A DNA stretch of 43,402 bases from Zancudomyces culisetae (Eukaryota > Kickxellomycota > Harpellomycetes > Harpellales > Legeriomycetaceae), in NCBI GenBank assembly GCA_001969505.1, contig LSSK01000101.1, positions 1 to 43,402 of the forward strand. Direction: 5' to 3'. Both the position numbers and the translations under genes were made by a program. This document shows positions 9,258 to 19,594 of this stretch, piece after piece (the stretch's first letter is position 1; each line of letters begins with the position of its first letter). The notes beneath the pieces were generated by a model. That model made no database searches. It was not told the origin of the DNA and worked only from the letters and a program-made list of their open reading frames with translations.

Positions 9258-12200
9258 ATGGAGGTAATAAAAAACCAACCAAAACCAACAACCACCACAA
9301 CCAAATTTGACACACTAAAAAGGCAAAAACGGGCCATCAAGCCCGGCAGAGAGTTTGAGTATCCGGCACTACAAAAGCTTTCGGAGCCACATATAGAATC
9401 GTTCAACCGGATATTTGAAGCGAGTGGGAAAAACCAAGAGTCATTGGTGGAAATTGCACTTGGTGAACTTGGAAAGAGAGTTATCCATGATATGAAGGTT
9501 GATGAAGGTGTAGGGAAATATGGAAATAAGCTGACATACTGGATCGAGGATGTTCAATTGATGAGACCAAGCGTGCAGTCGAGAGGAGGACAGTTTGATG
9601 GGAGATTGGAGTACCCAGCAGAGTGCCGTGAAAGAAATGGCACATATAGAGGTCGGATGACAGCCAAGGTGTGTTGGCAGGTGAATGACAGTGAGGAAGT
9701 GCATTCAGAGATCAAGTCGCTGGGGCAAGCACCAATTATGGTGAAGTCCAACCGGTGTAATCTGAATGGAATGGGACCAAGCGAACACATCAAGCACCAT
9801 GAAGAAGCAGAAGAGTTTGGTGGATATTTTGTGGTGAATGGAGGAGAAAGAATCATTCGATTGTTGATAGCACCACGACGAAACCACGTGCTGGCAGTGA
9901 ACCGACCATCGTATGAGAACAGAGGGCCAAGTTTTACGGGGTATGCCACGATGGTGCGTAGTGTGAGAAAAGATCAAACAAGTTGCACAACAACGCTGCA
10001 CTATTTGAAGGATGGAAATTTGCAATACCGGTTTGCAATGTACAAGCAGGAATATCTGATCCCAGTGATATTGATAATCAAGGCTTTGGCAGAGGTGAGT
10101 GATTTGGAGATATTTGAAGGGCTGATGCAGGGAAGAAATGAAGATACAGTGCTGCGGGGTCAGGTAGAGCAGCTAATCCGCGGATTGAGAGCGTATAAGG
10201 TACACAACCAGAAGCAAAGTTTGAAGTACTTGGGTAGCAAGTTCCGCGTGGTGATGGGAATGGCAGAAGACGCAAGTGACGAAGAGATAGGACGGGCGCT
10301 GATTAGGAGAGTGGTGATGGTTCATTTGGATAATTGGCGGGACAAGTTGCAAATGGCGCTGTTCATGGTTCGCAAACTATATGGGGTAGTTGCAGGCGAG
10401 TGGCAGACAGACAACTTGGATGCACTTCAAAACCAAGAGTTGTACATGCCAGGGTTTTTGTATTTAGGAATTATCAAGGAGAAGCTGGAGGATATTTTGA
10501 ACAATGTACGAGCAGCTATTCGACAGGACTTGATGCGAAATGCAGGGATGGTACGATTGGGAGATAAAGGGTATATCTCGCGGGTGCTGAAAAAGGTACA
10601 GATGGACGTTGGAGCGAAACTGCAATATTTTTTGGCGACAGGCAACCTTATCAGTCGATCAGGAATGGATATGCAACAGACATCAGGGTTTACAGTGATT
10701 GCTGAAAAGCTAAACTTTTTGCGGTATCTGTCACATTTCCAGTGTGTGCATAGAGGATCGTTCTTTGCCGAACTCAAAACCACGACAGTACGTAAGTTGT
10801 TGCCAGAGTCCTGGGGATTTTTATGTCCAGTACATACACCTGACGGTTCGCCATGTGGGCTGTTGAATCATTTGGCACACAAATGTGAGCCAACGACACG
10901 AATTGAGGGCACAAGGGATGTTGAACGAGTGATATACGATAGTGGAATGTCGGTTGGACAGAGTATTTACAGCAGAAGTAATAGTGGCGCGACGGCCGAA
11001 GAAATAGTAGTGGTACAAGTGGACGGTAAAGTTTTGGGATATTGTACACAAAGTATGGCGGAAACTATAGCTAAACGACTTCGTCAACTAAAGAACAAAC
11101 AAAACAATAGCAACAACAAGCTGGAATATAGACTACCAAAGACACTTGAGATTGGATATGTACCAGTCAGTCACGGTGGGCAATATCCTGGGTTGTACAT
11201 CTTTTCGACACCAGCAAGATTTATGCGGCCAGTACGACACCTCCAGACAAACAGTATTGAGCTGGTTGGGTCGTTTGAACAGGTATATATGGACATTGCC
11301 ATCCTCAATCAAGACATTATTGAAGGTGTTAGTGAGTATATCGAAATCTTGCCTACACATATCCTGTCCTCAGTTGCCAATTTGACTCCATTTTGTGACT
11401 TTAACCAATCACCCAGAAACATGTACCAATGCCAGATGGGTAAACAGTCGATGGGAACACCTGCCCAATCCGTCCGACACAGAGCAGACAACAAGCTGTA
11501 CTGGCTGCAGAATACTCAGACACCTATTGTACGACCCTCGCTACACGACAAGTTTGGAGTAGATGGATATCCCAATGGTATGAATGCAGTGGTTGCAGTA
11601 TTGGCGTACACAGGTTACGATATGGAAGACGCCATGATTCTTAACAAATCCTCGTTTGAACGTGGCTTTGGGTATGGGTTTATCTACAAGTCACAAATCT
11701 TTGACTTGGCCGAACTCCGTAGAAGAGGCGATCCAATTACAAACCACTTTGGACTGGGCTCCGATGTCATTGCCAACAATCACATCCGCTCGTTTATTGA
11801 TCTTGACGGATTGCCCCACATTGGTGTTTCACTCTCTGATGGCGATCCTGTAGTTGCTGTATTTGATGATGTACGCAACAAGACCTTTGTACGCAAATAC
11901 AAGGGCGAACCGTGCTATGTCGATACGGTGCGGCTGGCATGTTCATCCGACCCCGAACTACAACATGTAGTTGTGACGTACCGTATTCCTCGTTCTCCTA
12001 TCATTGGTGACAAGTTCAGTTCACGTCACGGTCAGAAGGGTGTCAATTCTATCAAGTACAGCGCTGTCGATTTACCCTTCACCGAGTCTGGACTTCAACC
12101 CGATGTTATTGTCAACCCTCACGCTTTTCCCTCCCGTATGACTATTGGTATGTTTGTCGAATCCCTAGCTGGTAAATCTGGTGCCCTCCACGGCATTCCC

Positions 12201-12866
12201 CAGGACGCTACTCCCTTCCAATTCGACGAAAATAACTCGGCTGCCGACTACTTTGGCTCTCAACTTCTTCGTGCTGGCTACAACTATCACGGCAACGAGC
12301 CTATGTACTCGGGTATTTCTGGAAACGAACTGGCTGCCGATATTTACATTGGCGTTGTCTACTACCAGCGTCTTCGTCACATGGTTAGCGATAAGTACCA
12401 GGTCCGTACCACTGGTCCTGTCGATCCTCTCACCATGCAACCTGTCAAGGGTCGTAAGAAGGGTGGTGGTATCCGTCTTGGTGAGATGGAACGTGATTCT
12501 CTCCTTGCTCACGGCTCCTCCTTTATCCTACAAGACCGTCTACTCAACTGTTCCGATTATTCCAAACTCTATGTTTGCAAATCTTGTGGTTCTCTCTTGG
12601 CCCCTATTCTCTTACCTTCCTCCTCCTCTTCCTCTACTTCCTTTAATGATTCTATGGATCCCGATCTGTTTTCTACTCTCCAATCTGCTGCCGCCTCTCA
12701 ATCTACCTCTTCTGCCAACCTTTCTTATAACAACAACACCTTTGACGTCTTTTGTAAATCTTGTACTTCTTCCAACATTGGCCTTGTTGCTGTTCCTTTC
12801 GTCCTCAAGTTTTTGGCTACTGAACTAGCCTCCATGAACATTAAACTGGTCCTATCCGTTTCTTAA
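9258..12866 (+). CDS. RPA2: DNA-directed RNA polymerase I subunit 2 (RPA135)
   Basis: Second-largest subunit of RNA polymerase I, which transcribes the rRNA precursor in the nucleolus. 1202 aa in one exon, the usual length. Landmarks in order: GGYFVVNGGERIIR in the protrusion (~190-205), ELKTTTVRKLLPESWGFLCPVHTPDG (split here: ELKTTTVRKLLPESW, then GFLCPVHTPDG) at ~503-530, GYDMEDAMILNKSSFERGFG in the hybrid-binding domain (~785-805), and GDKFSSRHGQKG in the active-centre region (~917-928). The C-terminal zinc ribbon has cysteines at 1106, 1109, 1166 and 1169; the loop between the pairs is expanded and Ser/Thr/Asn-rich, much longer than in yeast. The first two-thirds of the sense strand are purine-rich and the last third is pyrimidine-rich, with the change near 11.1-11.4 kb. 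Downstream gene is in the same direction. Confidence 0.98.
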   Translation: MEVIKNQPKPTTTTTKFDTLKRQKRAIKPGREFEYPALQKLSEPHIESFNRIFEASGKNQESLVEIALGELGKRVIHDMKVDEGVGKYGNKLTYWIEDVQLMRPSVQSRGGQFDGRLEYPAECRERNGTYRGRMTAKVCWQVNDSEEVHSEIKSLGQAPIMVKSNRCNLNGMGPSEHIKHHEEAEEFGGYFVVNGGERIIRLLIAPRRNHVLAVNRPSYENRGPSFTGYATMVRSVRKDQTSCTTTLHYLKDGNLQYRFAMYKQEYLIPVILIIKALAEVSDLEIFEGLMQGRNEDTVLRGQVEQLIRGLRAYKVHNQKQSLKYLGSKFRVVMGMAEDASDEEIGRALIRRVVMVHLDNWRDKLQMALFMVRKLYGVVAGEWQTDNLDALQNQELYMPGFLYLGIIKEKLEDILNNVRAAIRQDLMRNAGMVRLGDKGYISRVLKKVQMDVGAKLQYFLATGNLISRSGMDMQQTSGFTVIAEKLNFLRYLSHFQCVHRGSFFAELKTTTVRKLLPESWGFLCPVHTPDGSPCGLLNHLAHKCEPTTRIEGTRDVERVIYDSGMSVGQSIYSRSNSGATAEEIVVVQVDGKVLGYCTQSMAETIAKRLRQLKNKQNNSNNKLEYRLPKTLEIGYVPVSHGGQYPGLYIFSTPARFMRPVRHLQTNSIELVGSFEQVYMDIAILNQDIIEGVSEYIEILPTHILSSVANLTPFCDFNQSPRNMYQCQMGKQSMGTPAQSVRHRADNKLYWLQNTQTPIVRPSLHDKFGVDGYPNGMNAVVAVLAYTGYDMEDAMILNKSSFERGFGYGFIYKSQIFDLAELRRRGDPITNHFGLGSDVIANNHIRSFIDLDGLPHIGVSLSDGDPVVAVFDDVRNKTFVRKYKGEPCYVDTVRLACSSDPELQHVVVTYRIPRSPIIGDKFSSRHGQKGVNSIKYSAVDLPFTESGLQPDVIVNPHAFPSRMTIGMFVESLAGKSGALHGIPQDATPFQFDENNSAADYFGSQLLRAGYNYHGNEPMYSGISGNELAADIYIGVVYYQRLRHMVSDKYQVRTTGPVDPLTMQPVKGRKKGGGIRLGEMERDSLLAHGSSFILQDRLLNCSDYSKLYVCKSCGSLLAPILLPSSSSSSTSFNDSMDPDLFSTLQSAAASQSTSSANLSYNNNTFDVFCKSCTSSNIGLVAVPFVLKFLATELASMNIKLVLSVS

Positions 12867-13541
12867 TCATCTTCTCCCCCCCCCCCTTCCCCCCTTTTCT
12901 CCCTACTTGCAAGCATCTTTATTCTTTCTTTTTTTTACTTTACATTATTCTAATCTTTCTCCGTTAATATTTTCCTTTAATTTTTTATTCTGTCAAATCT
13001 GAAACATGATCGTTTTTCTGTTTTTCCAATTTTATCTATCCACTAATTTTGTTATCCATCACCCACCCCACCCCACCCCCGATATCCCCTTTCTCCTCCT
13101 CTCCAAATTCTTGGTTATTTTTTCCGCTAATTTCCTCTAACTCTTGCATTATTTCCATTCAAGCAAACACAACTCTGTCAATATAAAATGATTACATTCC
13201 TTTTTTAGTCATATGAGCACGGACTATTTCGTTTCATCTAATGATCTTCCTCCTCCTCCTCCTCCTCCTCCTTTCTTTTTTTATTTATTTTATATATTGC
13301 CAATGCTTGTTATAAATCATGTCTATTGTTGTTTCATATATAAAACCATTTTATCTCTTTCTCCTTGTATTTTTGTTCATATCAGGTCGTTATTTATATT
13401 TTATTACACATTTCCATTTTCTTGAATATTCATTTTATTAAATACTATATTCTTGTAGCATTACAATAATAACTAGCTAAAAATATAAAAATATATAATA
13501 ATACCAATCTACTTGGTCTAATACACAAATAAGTAATAATC
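12867..13541. other. Pyrimidine-rich spacer between RPA2 and the acyl-CoA synthetase gene
   Basis: 675 nt, strongly T/C-rich on the plus strand (line 12901-12960 has 13 purines in 60). Contains a poly-C tract at 12876-12886 followed by a second C run, and a CCT trinucleotide array at 13249-13272. Likely RPA2 3' UTR followed by the promoter of the next gene. No gene seen. Confidence 0.5.
13249..13272. repeat. (CCT)8 microsatellite
   Basis: Eight CCT units on the plus strand within the non-coding pyrimidine-rich spacer. Confidence 0.85.
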
Positions 13542-16425
13542 ATGCAAAACAAAAGACAAAGGCCCAACAAGTATACTCAGCAAAAAATAACAAACTATTC
13601 ACTTGACCACCCCGAACAGTTTTGGCTCGATCAAGCACATAAGCTGATCGACTGGCATCAACCACCCACAACTGCACTCTCATACCGGGAAGGTCCTACC
13701 AAAAAACACCTTGTCGACTGGTTTCCCGATGGTAAACTCAATCTCTGCTACAACGCATTGGACCGCCACGTACGCGATGGCTACGGAGAACAAACCGCCG
13801 TTATTTATGATTCACCAGTAACACAGACCAAACGTCGGATATCATACGCACAATTGCTCGATCAAGTCGTTGATTTTTCCAAGGTCCTCGTGTACCACTA
13901 CCATGTCAAACAAGGTGATACCGTGGTTATTTATATGCCCATGATCCCTCATACAATGGTTGCCATGTTGGCATGTGCACGTATCGGTGCTATCCACTCT
14001 GTCGTCTTTGGTGGGTTTGCTCCAATCGAACTCGCAAAACGAATCGATGATTGTAGGGCTAATCTCGTCATCTCTGCATCATGCGGTATCGAACGACCCG
14101 ACAAATTTATCGAGTACATCCCACTACTTCACACCGCCATCACCCGCCACTGTCAATATAAACCTGCCCATAAACTCGTCTACATCCGCGAAGCTCTGCC
14201 CGTAGATCTACCAAAATATAACTCTGAAAGTAATGGATATTCTTGCTGGTCAAAACTCGTTGCTACTTATAAGAACAGCCCACCCGTCCCCATTGCAATC
14301 GTTGACACAGCGCATCCATTGTACATGCTGTATACCAGTGGTACTACAGGTGCGCCCAAGGGTGTCGTACGTCCGTCCGGTTCACACGCAGTTGCACTNN
14401 NNNNNNNNNNNNNNNNNNNNNNNNNNNNNNNNNNNNNNNNNNNNNNNNNNNNNNNNNNNNNNNNNNNNNNNNNNNNNNNNNNNNNNNNNNNNNNNNNNNN
14501 NNNNNNNNNNNNNNNNNNNNNNNNNNNNNNNNNNNNNNNNNNNNNNNNNNNNNNNNNNNNNNNNNNNNNNNNNNNNNNNNNNNNNNNNNNNNNNNNNNNN
14601 NNNNNNNNNNNNNNNNNNNNNNNNNNNNNNNNNNNNNNNNNNNNNNNNNNNNNNNNNNNNNNNNNNNNNNNNNNNNNNNNNNNNNNNNNNNNNNNNNNNN
14701 NNNNNNNNNNNNNNNNNNNNNNNNNNNNNNNNNNNNNNNNNNNNNNNNNNNNNNNNNNNNNNNNNNNNNNNNNNNNNNNNNNNNNNNNNNNNNNNNNNNN
14801 NNNNNNNNNNNNNNNNNNNNNNNNNNNNNNNNNNNNNNNNNNNNNNNNNNNNNNNNNNNNNNNNNNNNNNNNNNNNNNNNNNNNNNNNNNNNNNNNNNNN
14901 NNNNNNNNNNNNNNNNNNNNNNNNNNNNNNNNNNNNNNNNNNNNNNNNNNNNNNNNNNNNNNNNNNNNNNNNNNNNNNNNNNNNNNNNNNNNNNNNNNNN
15001 NNNNNNNNNNNNNNNNNNNNNNNNNNNNNNNNNNNNNNNNNNNNNNNNNNNNTTGCACTTGTATACGCCATGCGCCACGTATACGGGTCAAACCCCGGCG
15101 AAGCCTTCTTTGCAAGTAGCGACTTTGGTTGGGCAGTGGGCCACTCACTCACATGCTATGGTGCATTGATGAACCGTAACGAGACCGTTGTGTATGAAGG
15201 TAAACCTGTAGGCACACCTGACCCTGGAGCATTCTTCCGTGTTTTGTCCGAATATAACGTCAAGGTCTTTTTCACATCACCAACCGCACTCATGATCTTG
15301 CGAAAAGAAGATAATGATGCCAAGTACCGCCGCAAATACGATTTGTCCCATGTACGTGGACTCTTCCTTGCTGGTGAACGTTGTGTTCCCGAAATTCATC
15401 GGTGGTGGATCGACTACATTACCAATAACAACCCAACAGCAACATCTGCAGCTTGCAGCAATTCACATGATATTGCTCGTGCTCCCGAATTTTCGTTTGC
15501 GTATATGGATGGGTCACCCACAAACCCCGTCGTCAATGTCTCGACTGACCACTGGTGGCAGACCGAATCTGGCTCTCCTCTTACAGCAATCTGTCTTGGT
15601 GATATCACTACTGGCGCAGATATCCCACCCATTCGCTTTGGCAGTGCTGGTATGGCGTTGCCTGGTGTTGACTTACGCATCTTACGTACACACAGCGATG
15701 ATGGCGACGAAGATGATACTAGCCCCAAATCAACCGACCATGCACTTGAAGAAGCTGCACCTGGAGAGATTGGTAGCGTTGTCATCAAACTCCCGCTCCC
15801 ACCTGGATGTTTCTCAGGTTTGTGGAAGAACGACAAAAAATTCTTTACCGAATATTTTGAGCGTTTCCCTGGATACTATGCTACTGGCGACGCAGGCTTT
15901 GTAGATGCGGATGGGTACGTCTTCATTTTATCACGCGACGACGATGTTATCAACGTTGCTGCCCACCGTTTGTCTACATCGACTGTAGAAGAAACTGCTA
16001 CCAGACACCCTACCGTCGCAGAATGCTGTGTCGTTCCCCGCCCCCATAATATCAAGGGTCAAGTCCCCGTTGTCTTTGCCGTCCTCAAATCCGGGTCTTA
16101 TACACCCAGCCAACTCGCTGATGCTAAATCTCAAATTGCTGCTGCTGTCCGCTCAAACATTGGCGCAATTGTGTCGCTCCTGCCCGAAAATATCTTTTTC
16201 GTCGAAAAGTTGCCAAAGACCCGCAGTGGCAAGATTCTTCGCAAATTGTTGCGTAATATGTTTACGGCTATCGCTGATCATACCGCAGATACAAACCGTG
16301 GTTCGAGTAGACTAAGTACTACAGTTATTCCCTTGGATTTGCCTGCTACCATGGAAGATTTCGCTGTTGCGTATGATATTTGGAAACAGCTCCTAGATAC
16401 CCCTCATGTCTACAGCAAGCTTTGA
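13542..16425 (+). CDS. Propionyl-CoA synthetase-like (PrpE/ACSS3-type) acyl-CoA synthetase, interrupted by an N gap
   Basis: ATP-dependent short-chain acyl-CoA ligase (acyl-adenylate then thioester), probably using propionate or acetate. The left part (13542-14398) carries the N-terminal domain and the P-loop-like YTSGTTGAPKGVVRPSG. The right part (from 15053) carries VYEGKPVGTPDPGAFFRV, LFLAGERCVPE, DHWWQTESGSPLTA, LPLPPGCFSGLW, YYATGDAGFVDADGYVFI, SRDDDVINVAAHRLS and the catalytic-lysine motif LPKTRSGKILRK. EGKPVGTPD and LPLPPGCF favour PrpE/ACSS3 over classical acetyl-CoA synthetase. The 654-N gap (14399-15052) splits the frame, but flanks end and begin with the same TTGCACT; overlapping them restores a single frame of 740 aa (HAVAL then VYAMRHVYG), exactly as in the family. 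So the gene is probably intact and the gap spurious. No obvious mitochondrial presequence. Confidence 0.93.
14399..15052. other. Assembly gap (654 N)
   Basis: A run of 654 N inside the acyl-CoA synthetase gene. The base before is the end of ...GTTGCACT and the first bases after are TTGCACTTGTA..., a 7-nt overlap. Keeping the gap at its stated length puts the two coding halves in different frames; removing it and merging the overlap puts them in the same frame. Confidence 0.95.
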
Positions 16426-16654
16426 ATATTGTAGTTTTTCTTTCTTTTCCCACTTTTTTATCCGCTTTTATACTGGTATCTTGCCAAAATCGATGGTAGT
16501 TCAGTGGGTTTATTATCATGTTTCTCCATAAATCAAATACTATTATATGCTCTCCTTCTTCCACTTATCCTCATCAATAATGTTATTATTAAAGAAAGAA
16601 AAAAAGATCATTAAACACTAGAAACAATAAAAAAATATATGCTCAAAAATACTC

Positions 16655-19594
16655 CTAATCTGATTCAATATCCGAGTCGTTTCCTCCTGTAGTACTCAAC
16701 ACACGATCATACTCCATTGAGTGCCCACCTTTACGCTTACCAATACCTTTACCACCACCCAATGGAAACTTATCATTACCTTTTGCCTTCAAAAACTCAA
16801 AGTCATAATCCAAAGCATCCTTTGTATCAGTTTGTATCCTACTAGCCACATGATTATCATCCTCGCTATCACCGTTTTTTGTAGAGTGGCTGTGGTATGT
16901 CTTGCTCTTGCCACCCAAACCCAGCTTCTTCAGTCCAATCATTTCGGCTTCACCAAATCCACCAGCTTCTGGACTACTACTACGGTCTGAACCAACCGTT
17001 GTCCTGCTGCGACCATCAAACCCACCTCCATGAGTCTGGTTATCCCTGAAATGACGCGGTGAGGAAGACGCATTTAACGTTTTATTATCCAAGGAATCTG
17101 GATTGGTGGCATTCGCGGCTTCTACAGCTATATTATGAACCATCTTGGAAACACTAGCAGTCGCATTCTGTGCAACCATTTTGGCTGGTCCCCACAAATT
17201 CAAATTGTGGATAACAAACACGGTTGCTCCTAACAATGCAAGTACAACTAGATACAGTGGATTGAACAAAACCACCATTGCCTCATTCCAGCCCAACAGA
17301 ATCATCATAATCACTGCCCAGTAAGGAACTTGCGTCTTTGTCATTACCACCGCGCGTTTTGCTTCCAAGAACATTGTGTCTGCATCACGGCTAAACTTCT
17401 TTGAGACTCCGCGCTGCTGGATACTGTTCAGTAGCACCAAACTCGACTCCAAATTAAATCGCCTAAGTTGGAATACTGGAAGGCGCTCTTCGTACAACGC
17501 TTCATCAACACCCGTTGCTGTCTCCTCAGCTACATAAAAATAGTCTTGCTTTCCAAGAGTGTTTTTCAGTGCAAAGTTAGTCGAAAGACATCCGATATCA
17601 ATCGATGAATACAAAGGAAGCAGTGATAAAGCCTCTGCCTTGGCGGTGGCAAAGCAGCCATCAATATCGTCTCTGGCACTCCATACTTTAGGAATGCCCT
17701 TAGCATCATACTTAAACTTGTCTTCAAATCTGTTTCGAAGCTTCATATGCAACATCTGCTCTCCAAGTTCTTCATTTAAATGCTTAACCAATCCTTCCCA
17801 GCACAACTGCCTTAATCTTCTTTTGAGTTTTTGCAACTCCACTGCCGCCGCATCTGTATTAGCTGATGCTGCATCTCCATCTACTTTCGTCGAATATTCA
17901 AGTCCGAGCTTATCCATTCCAGATACATCAATCTCCAAATCCAATTCGCCATTTCTTGTAGAATCGACTAGACCCATCAATATTTGTTCCCACATATCTG
18001 CACGAGCATCCGCAAGAATCTCCGAAACTTGAGGTCCGTAGTTGACCATTGCGTTTTTCTGTGCCCTATTCACAATCCTCTCCATTTCAATCATTCTGAG
18101 TCTCGCCGTTGCAAAGTCCAATTTCTTGTTCAAGAGCTCAATGTCATTAGAGTATGTCCACTCAGCATCTTTCAGCATCATTGCTTCTACAACAGACTTG
18201 ACGTACTCTACAGCCTTTGTCTTTTCTCCCTTGATTACCGAACAAAATTCACCACTATATCCTTTTCCTCCCGCTGCTCCTCGTTCATTCATTTCGAGTC
18301 GTTTTGCGCTGGTTTCCTCGAAACTGGTTACAGCTCTAGATATCGCATTTTTAGTTTGCCCGACAAAGACTGTCTGCAACTCGCCGTGAACCGTTGCCAA
18401 CAACTGTTGTCTCTTTTTTTCGTAAACCGTTTTATTATACCTACTTGCCTGTTCATCAAATCGTGACACCGTTTGTGTACGTATTTCTTCAAATTTTTTG
18501 CCCATATCCCTAACCACATTTCCCCCTCCTATGCTTATACTCAGCCCCTGTACATTTTCACGGAACGGAATCAGTGCTGCTGCCGATATTTCATCACATC
18601 TATATTGCGCCAACAACTCTTGCTGAGTAGGCAAATCTAAATCCTTGTTTGAAACCACCTTTTCCCATACTCCTTCTGCATAATGTTGGAATCCATCCGC
18701 GGGGACTTGTCTCGAATATTTATCTTTAAAGACATAGGTATCATGGCTGGGATCACTGAAATCTAATCTCAGTCTGCGTACTTCGGTGTCGAATCGCTCT
18801 GGTTGAAGCAACAGATGTGGCAGCGACGTAAATTGGATATCAAAATAGTCATCCAATTGCTCATCTTTGAGCTCATCGGGTTTGTTCAGCTCGCTCCATA
18901 TCTTGTGTAAATCCTTAGTAACTGTCTGTCCCAACACTTCGAGCGGTGTTCTACTCACATGATCTCTAATCACGAAATACAACAATGTCTTTGCACCCCT
19001 GTTTCTGCCAAACAACATCAAATTAACTTCAAATACGGTCTTCAGCAACCCCATGTTGGCACCATTATATAAACCGACCATGTTTTCCCACATGTTTACT
19101 ATCACCACTTCCGCAATTGCAAGTGAAAACAGCGCACTTTTTCTCTCGAAATCTTGATCCTCTCCTCTTTCGCGTCCATCTGTACCCTCCACATCAAACA
19201 CCAACACAGGCATCTCACCTCCCCTGTCGCACCATATTCCCTTGGTCGTCTGTTGCCGTTTGCTTTCGTTCATCTCTTTGAAACTTGTCTGGAACAGCCT
19301 ATTTAGCAATGTACTTTTTCCTGTACTTTGCGACCCAAACACTGCAACCAAGTTGTAATCAAAACCTGCATCAAAAAGATGCCATTGCTCTTTCATATAC
19401 TTGGAAACGTCCTTTGAAAAACATTGTTCCTCATCAATAAGTTGAAGCATCCCTCTTTTTGCTGCTATCTTTGCTGGTTTTGAATTTCCCTTTTCGTAGC
19501 TGTACGAATCAAGGTCGTGTTCCTCTGTCACAGGTGGTCTTTTCTCGGTCCATGAATCCGGAACAACTGCACTATCATCATTTCCGTCTATCAT
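16655..19594 (-). CDS. SEY1: Sey1/RHD3/atlastin-like dynamin-type GTPase for ER membrane fusion
   Basis: Mediates homotypic fusion of ER tubules by GTP-dependent trans-dimerisation. 979 aa in one exon; yeast Sey1 is about 776 aa. GTPase motifs: P-loop GSQSTGKST (87-95), switch/G3 DVEGTDGRERG (134-144), G4 RDH in YFVIRDHVSRTPLE. A long helical stalk follows. Two closely spaced membrane segments lie at about 757-803 (VPYWAVIMMILLGW... and LYLVVLALLGATVFVIHNL), forming the usual hairpin. The cytosolic tail is unusually long (about 176 residues): an amphipathic-looking stretch after the hairpin, then a disordered Ser/Gly/Lys-rich region ending in acidic NDSDIESD. Convergent with the acyl-CoA synthetase gene. 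Confidence 0.97.
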   Translation of the reverse strand: MIDGNDDSAVVPDSWTEKRPPVTEEHDLDSYSYEKGNSKPAKIAAKRGMLQLIDEEQCFSKDVSKYMKEQWHLFDAGFDYNLVAVFGSQSTGKSTLLNRLFQTSFKEMNESKRQQTTKGIWCDRGGEMPVLVFDVEGTDGRERGEDQDFERKSALFSLAIAEVVIVNMWENMVGLYNGANMGLLKTVFEVNLMLFGRNRGAKTLLYFVIRDHVSRTPLEVLGQTVTKDLHKIWSELNKPDELKDEQLDDYFDIQFTSLPHLLLQPERFDTEVRRLRLDFSDPSHDTYVFKDKYSRQVPADGFQHYAEGVWEKVVSNKDLDLPTQQELLAQYRCDEISAAALIPFRENVQGLSISIGGGNVVRDMGKKFEEIRTQTVSRFDEQASRYNKTVYEKKRQQLLATVHGELQTVFVGQTKNAISRAVTSFEETSAKRLEMNERGAAGGKGYSGEFCSVIKGEKTKAVEYVKSVVEAMMLKDAEWTYSNDIELLNKKLDFATARLRMIEMERIVNRAQKNAMVNYGPQVSEILADARADMWEQILMGLVDSTRNGELDLEIDVSGMDKLGLEYSTKVDGDAASANTDAAAVELQKLKRRLRQLCWEGLVKHLNEELGEQMLHMKLRNRFEDKFKYDAKGIPKVWSARDDIDGCFATAKAEALSLLPLYSSIDIGCLSTNFALKNTLGKQDYFYVAEETATGVDEALYEERLPVFQLRRFNLESSLVLLNSIQQRGVSKKFSRDADTMFLEAKRAVVMTKTQVPYWAVIMMILLGWNEAMVVLFNPLYLVVLALLGATVFVIHNLNLWGPAKMVAQNATASVSKMVHNIAVEAANATNPDSLDNKTLNASSSPRHFRDNQTHGGGFDGRSRTTVGSDRSSSPEAGGFGEAEMIGLKKLGLGGKSKTYHSHSTKNGDSEDDNHVASRIQTDTKDALDYDFEFLKAKGNDKFPLGGGKGIGKRKGGHSMEYDRVLSTTGGNDSDIESD

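Noticed and set aside
12181-12828. 215-codon open frame overlapping RPA2 in another frame
   Set aside because: Lies wholly within RPA2 and reflects its pyrimidine-rich 3' composition; no protein-like motifs.
16655-19594. Toxin, defence or mobile-element islands anywhere in the window
   Set aside because: I looked for reverse transcriptase, transposase, integrase, NLR or terminal-repeat signatures on both strands and found none; all assigned genes are ordinary cellular genes.
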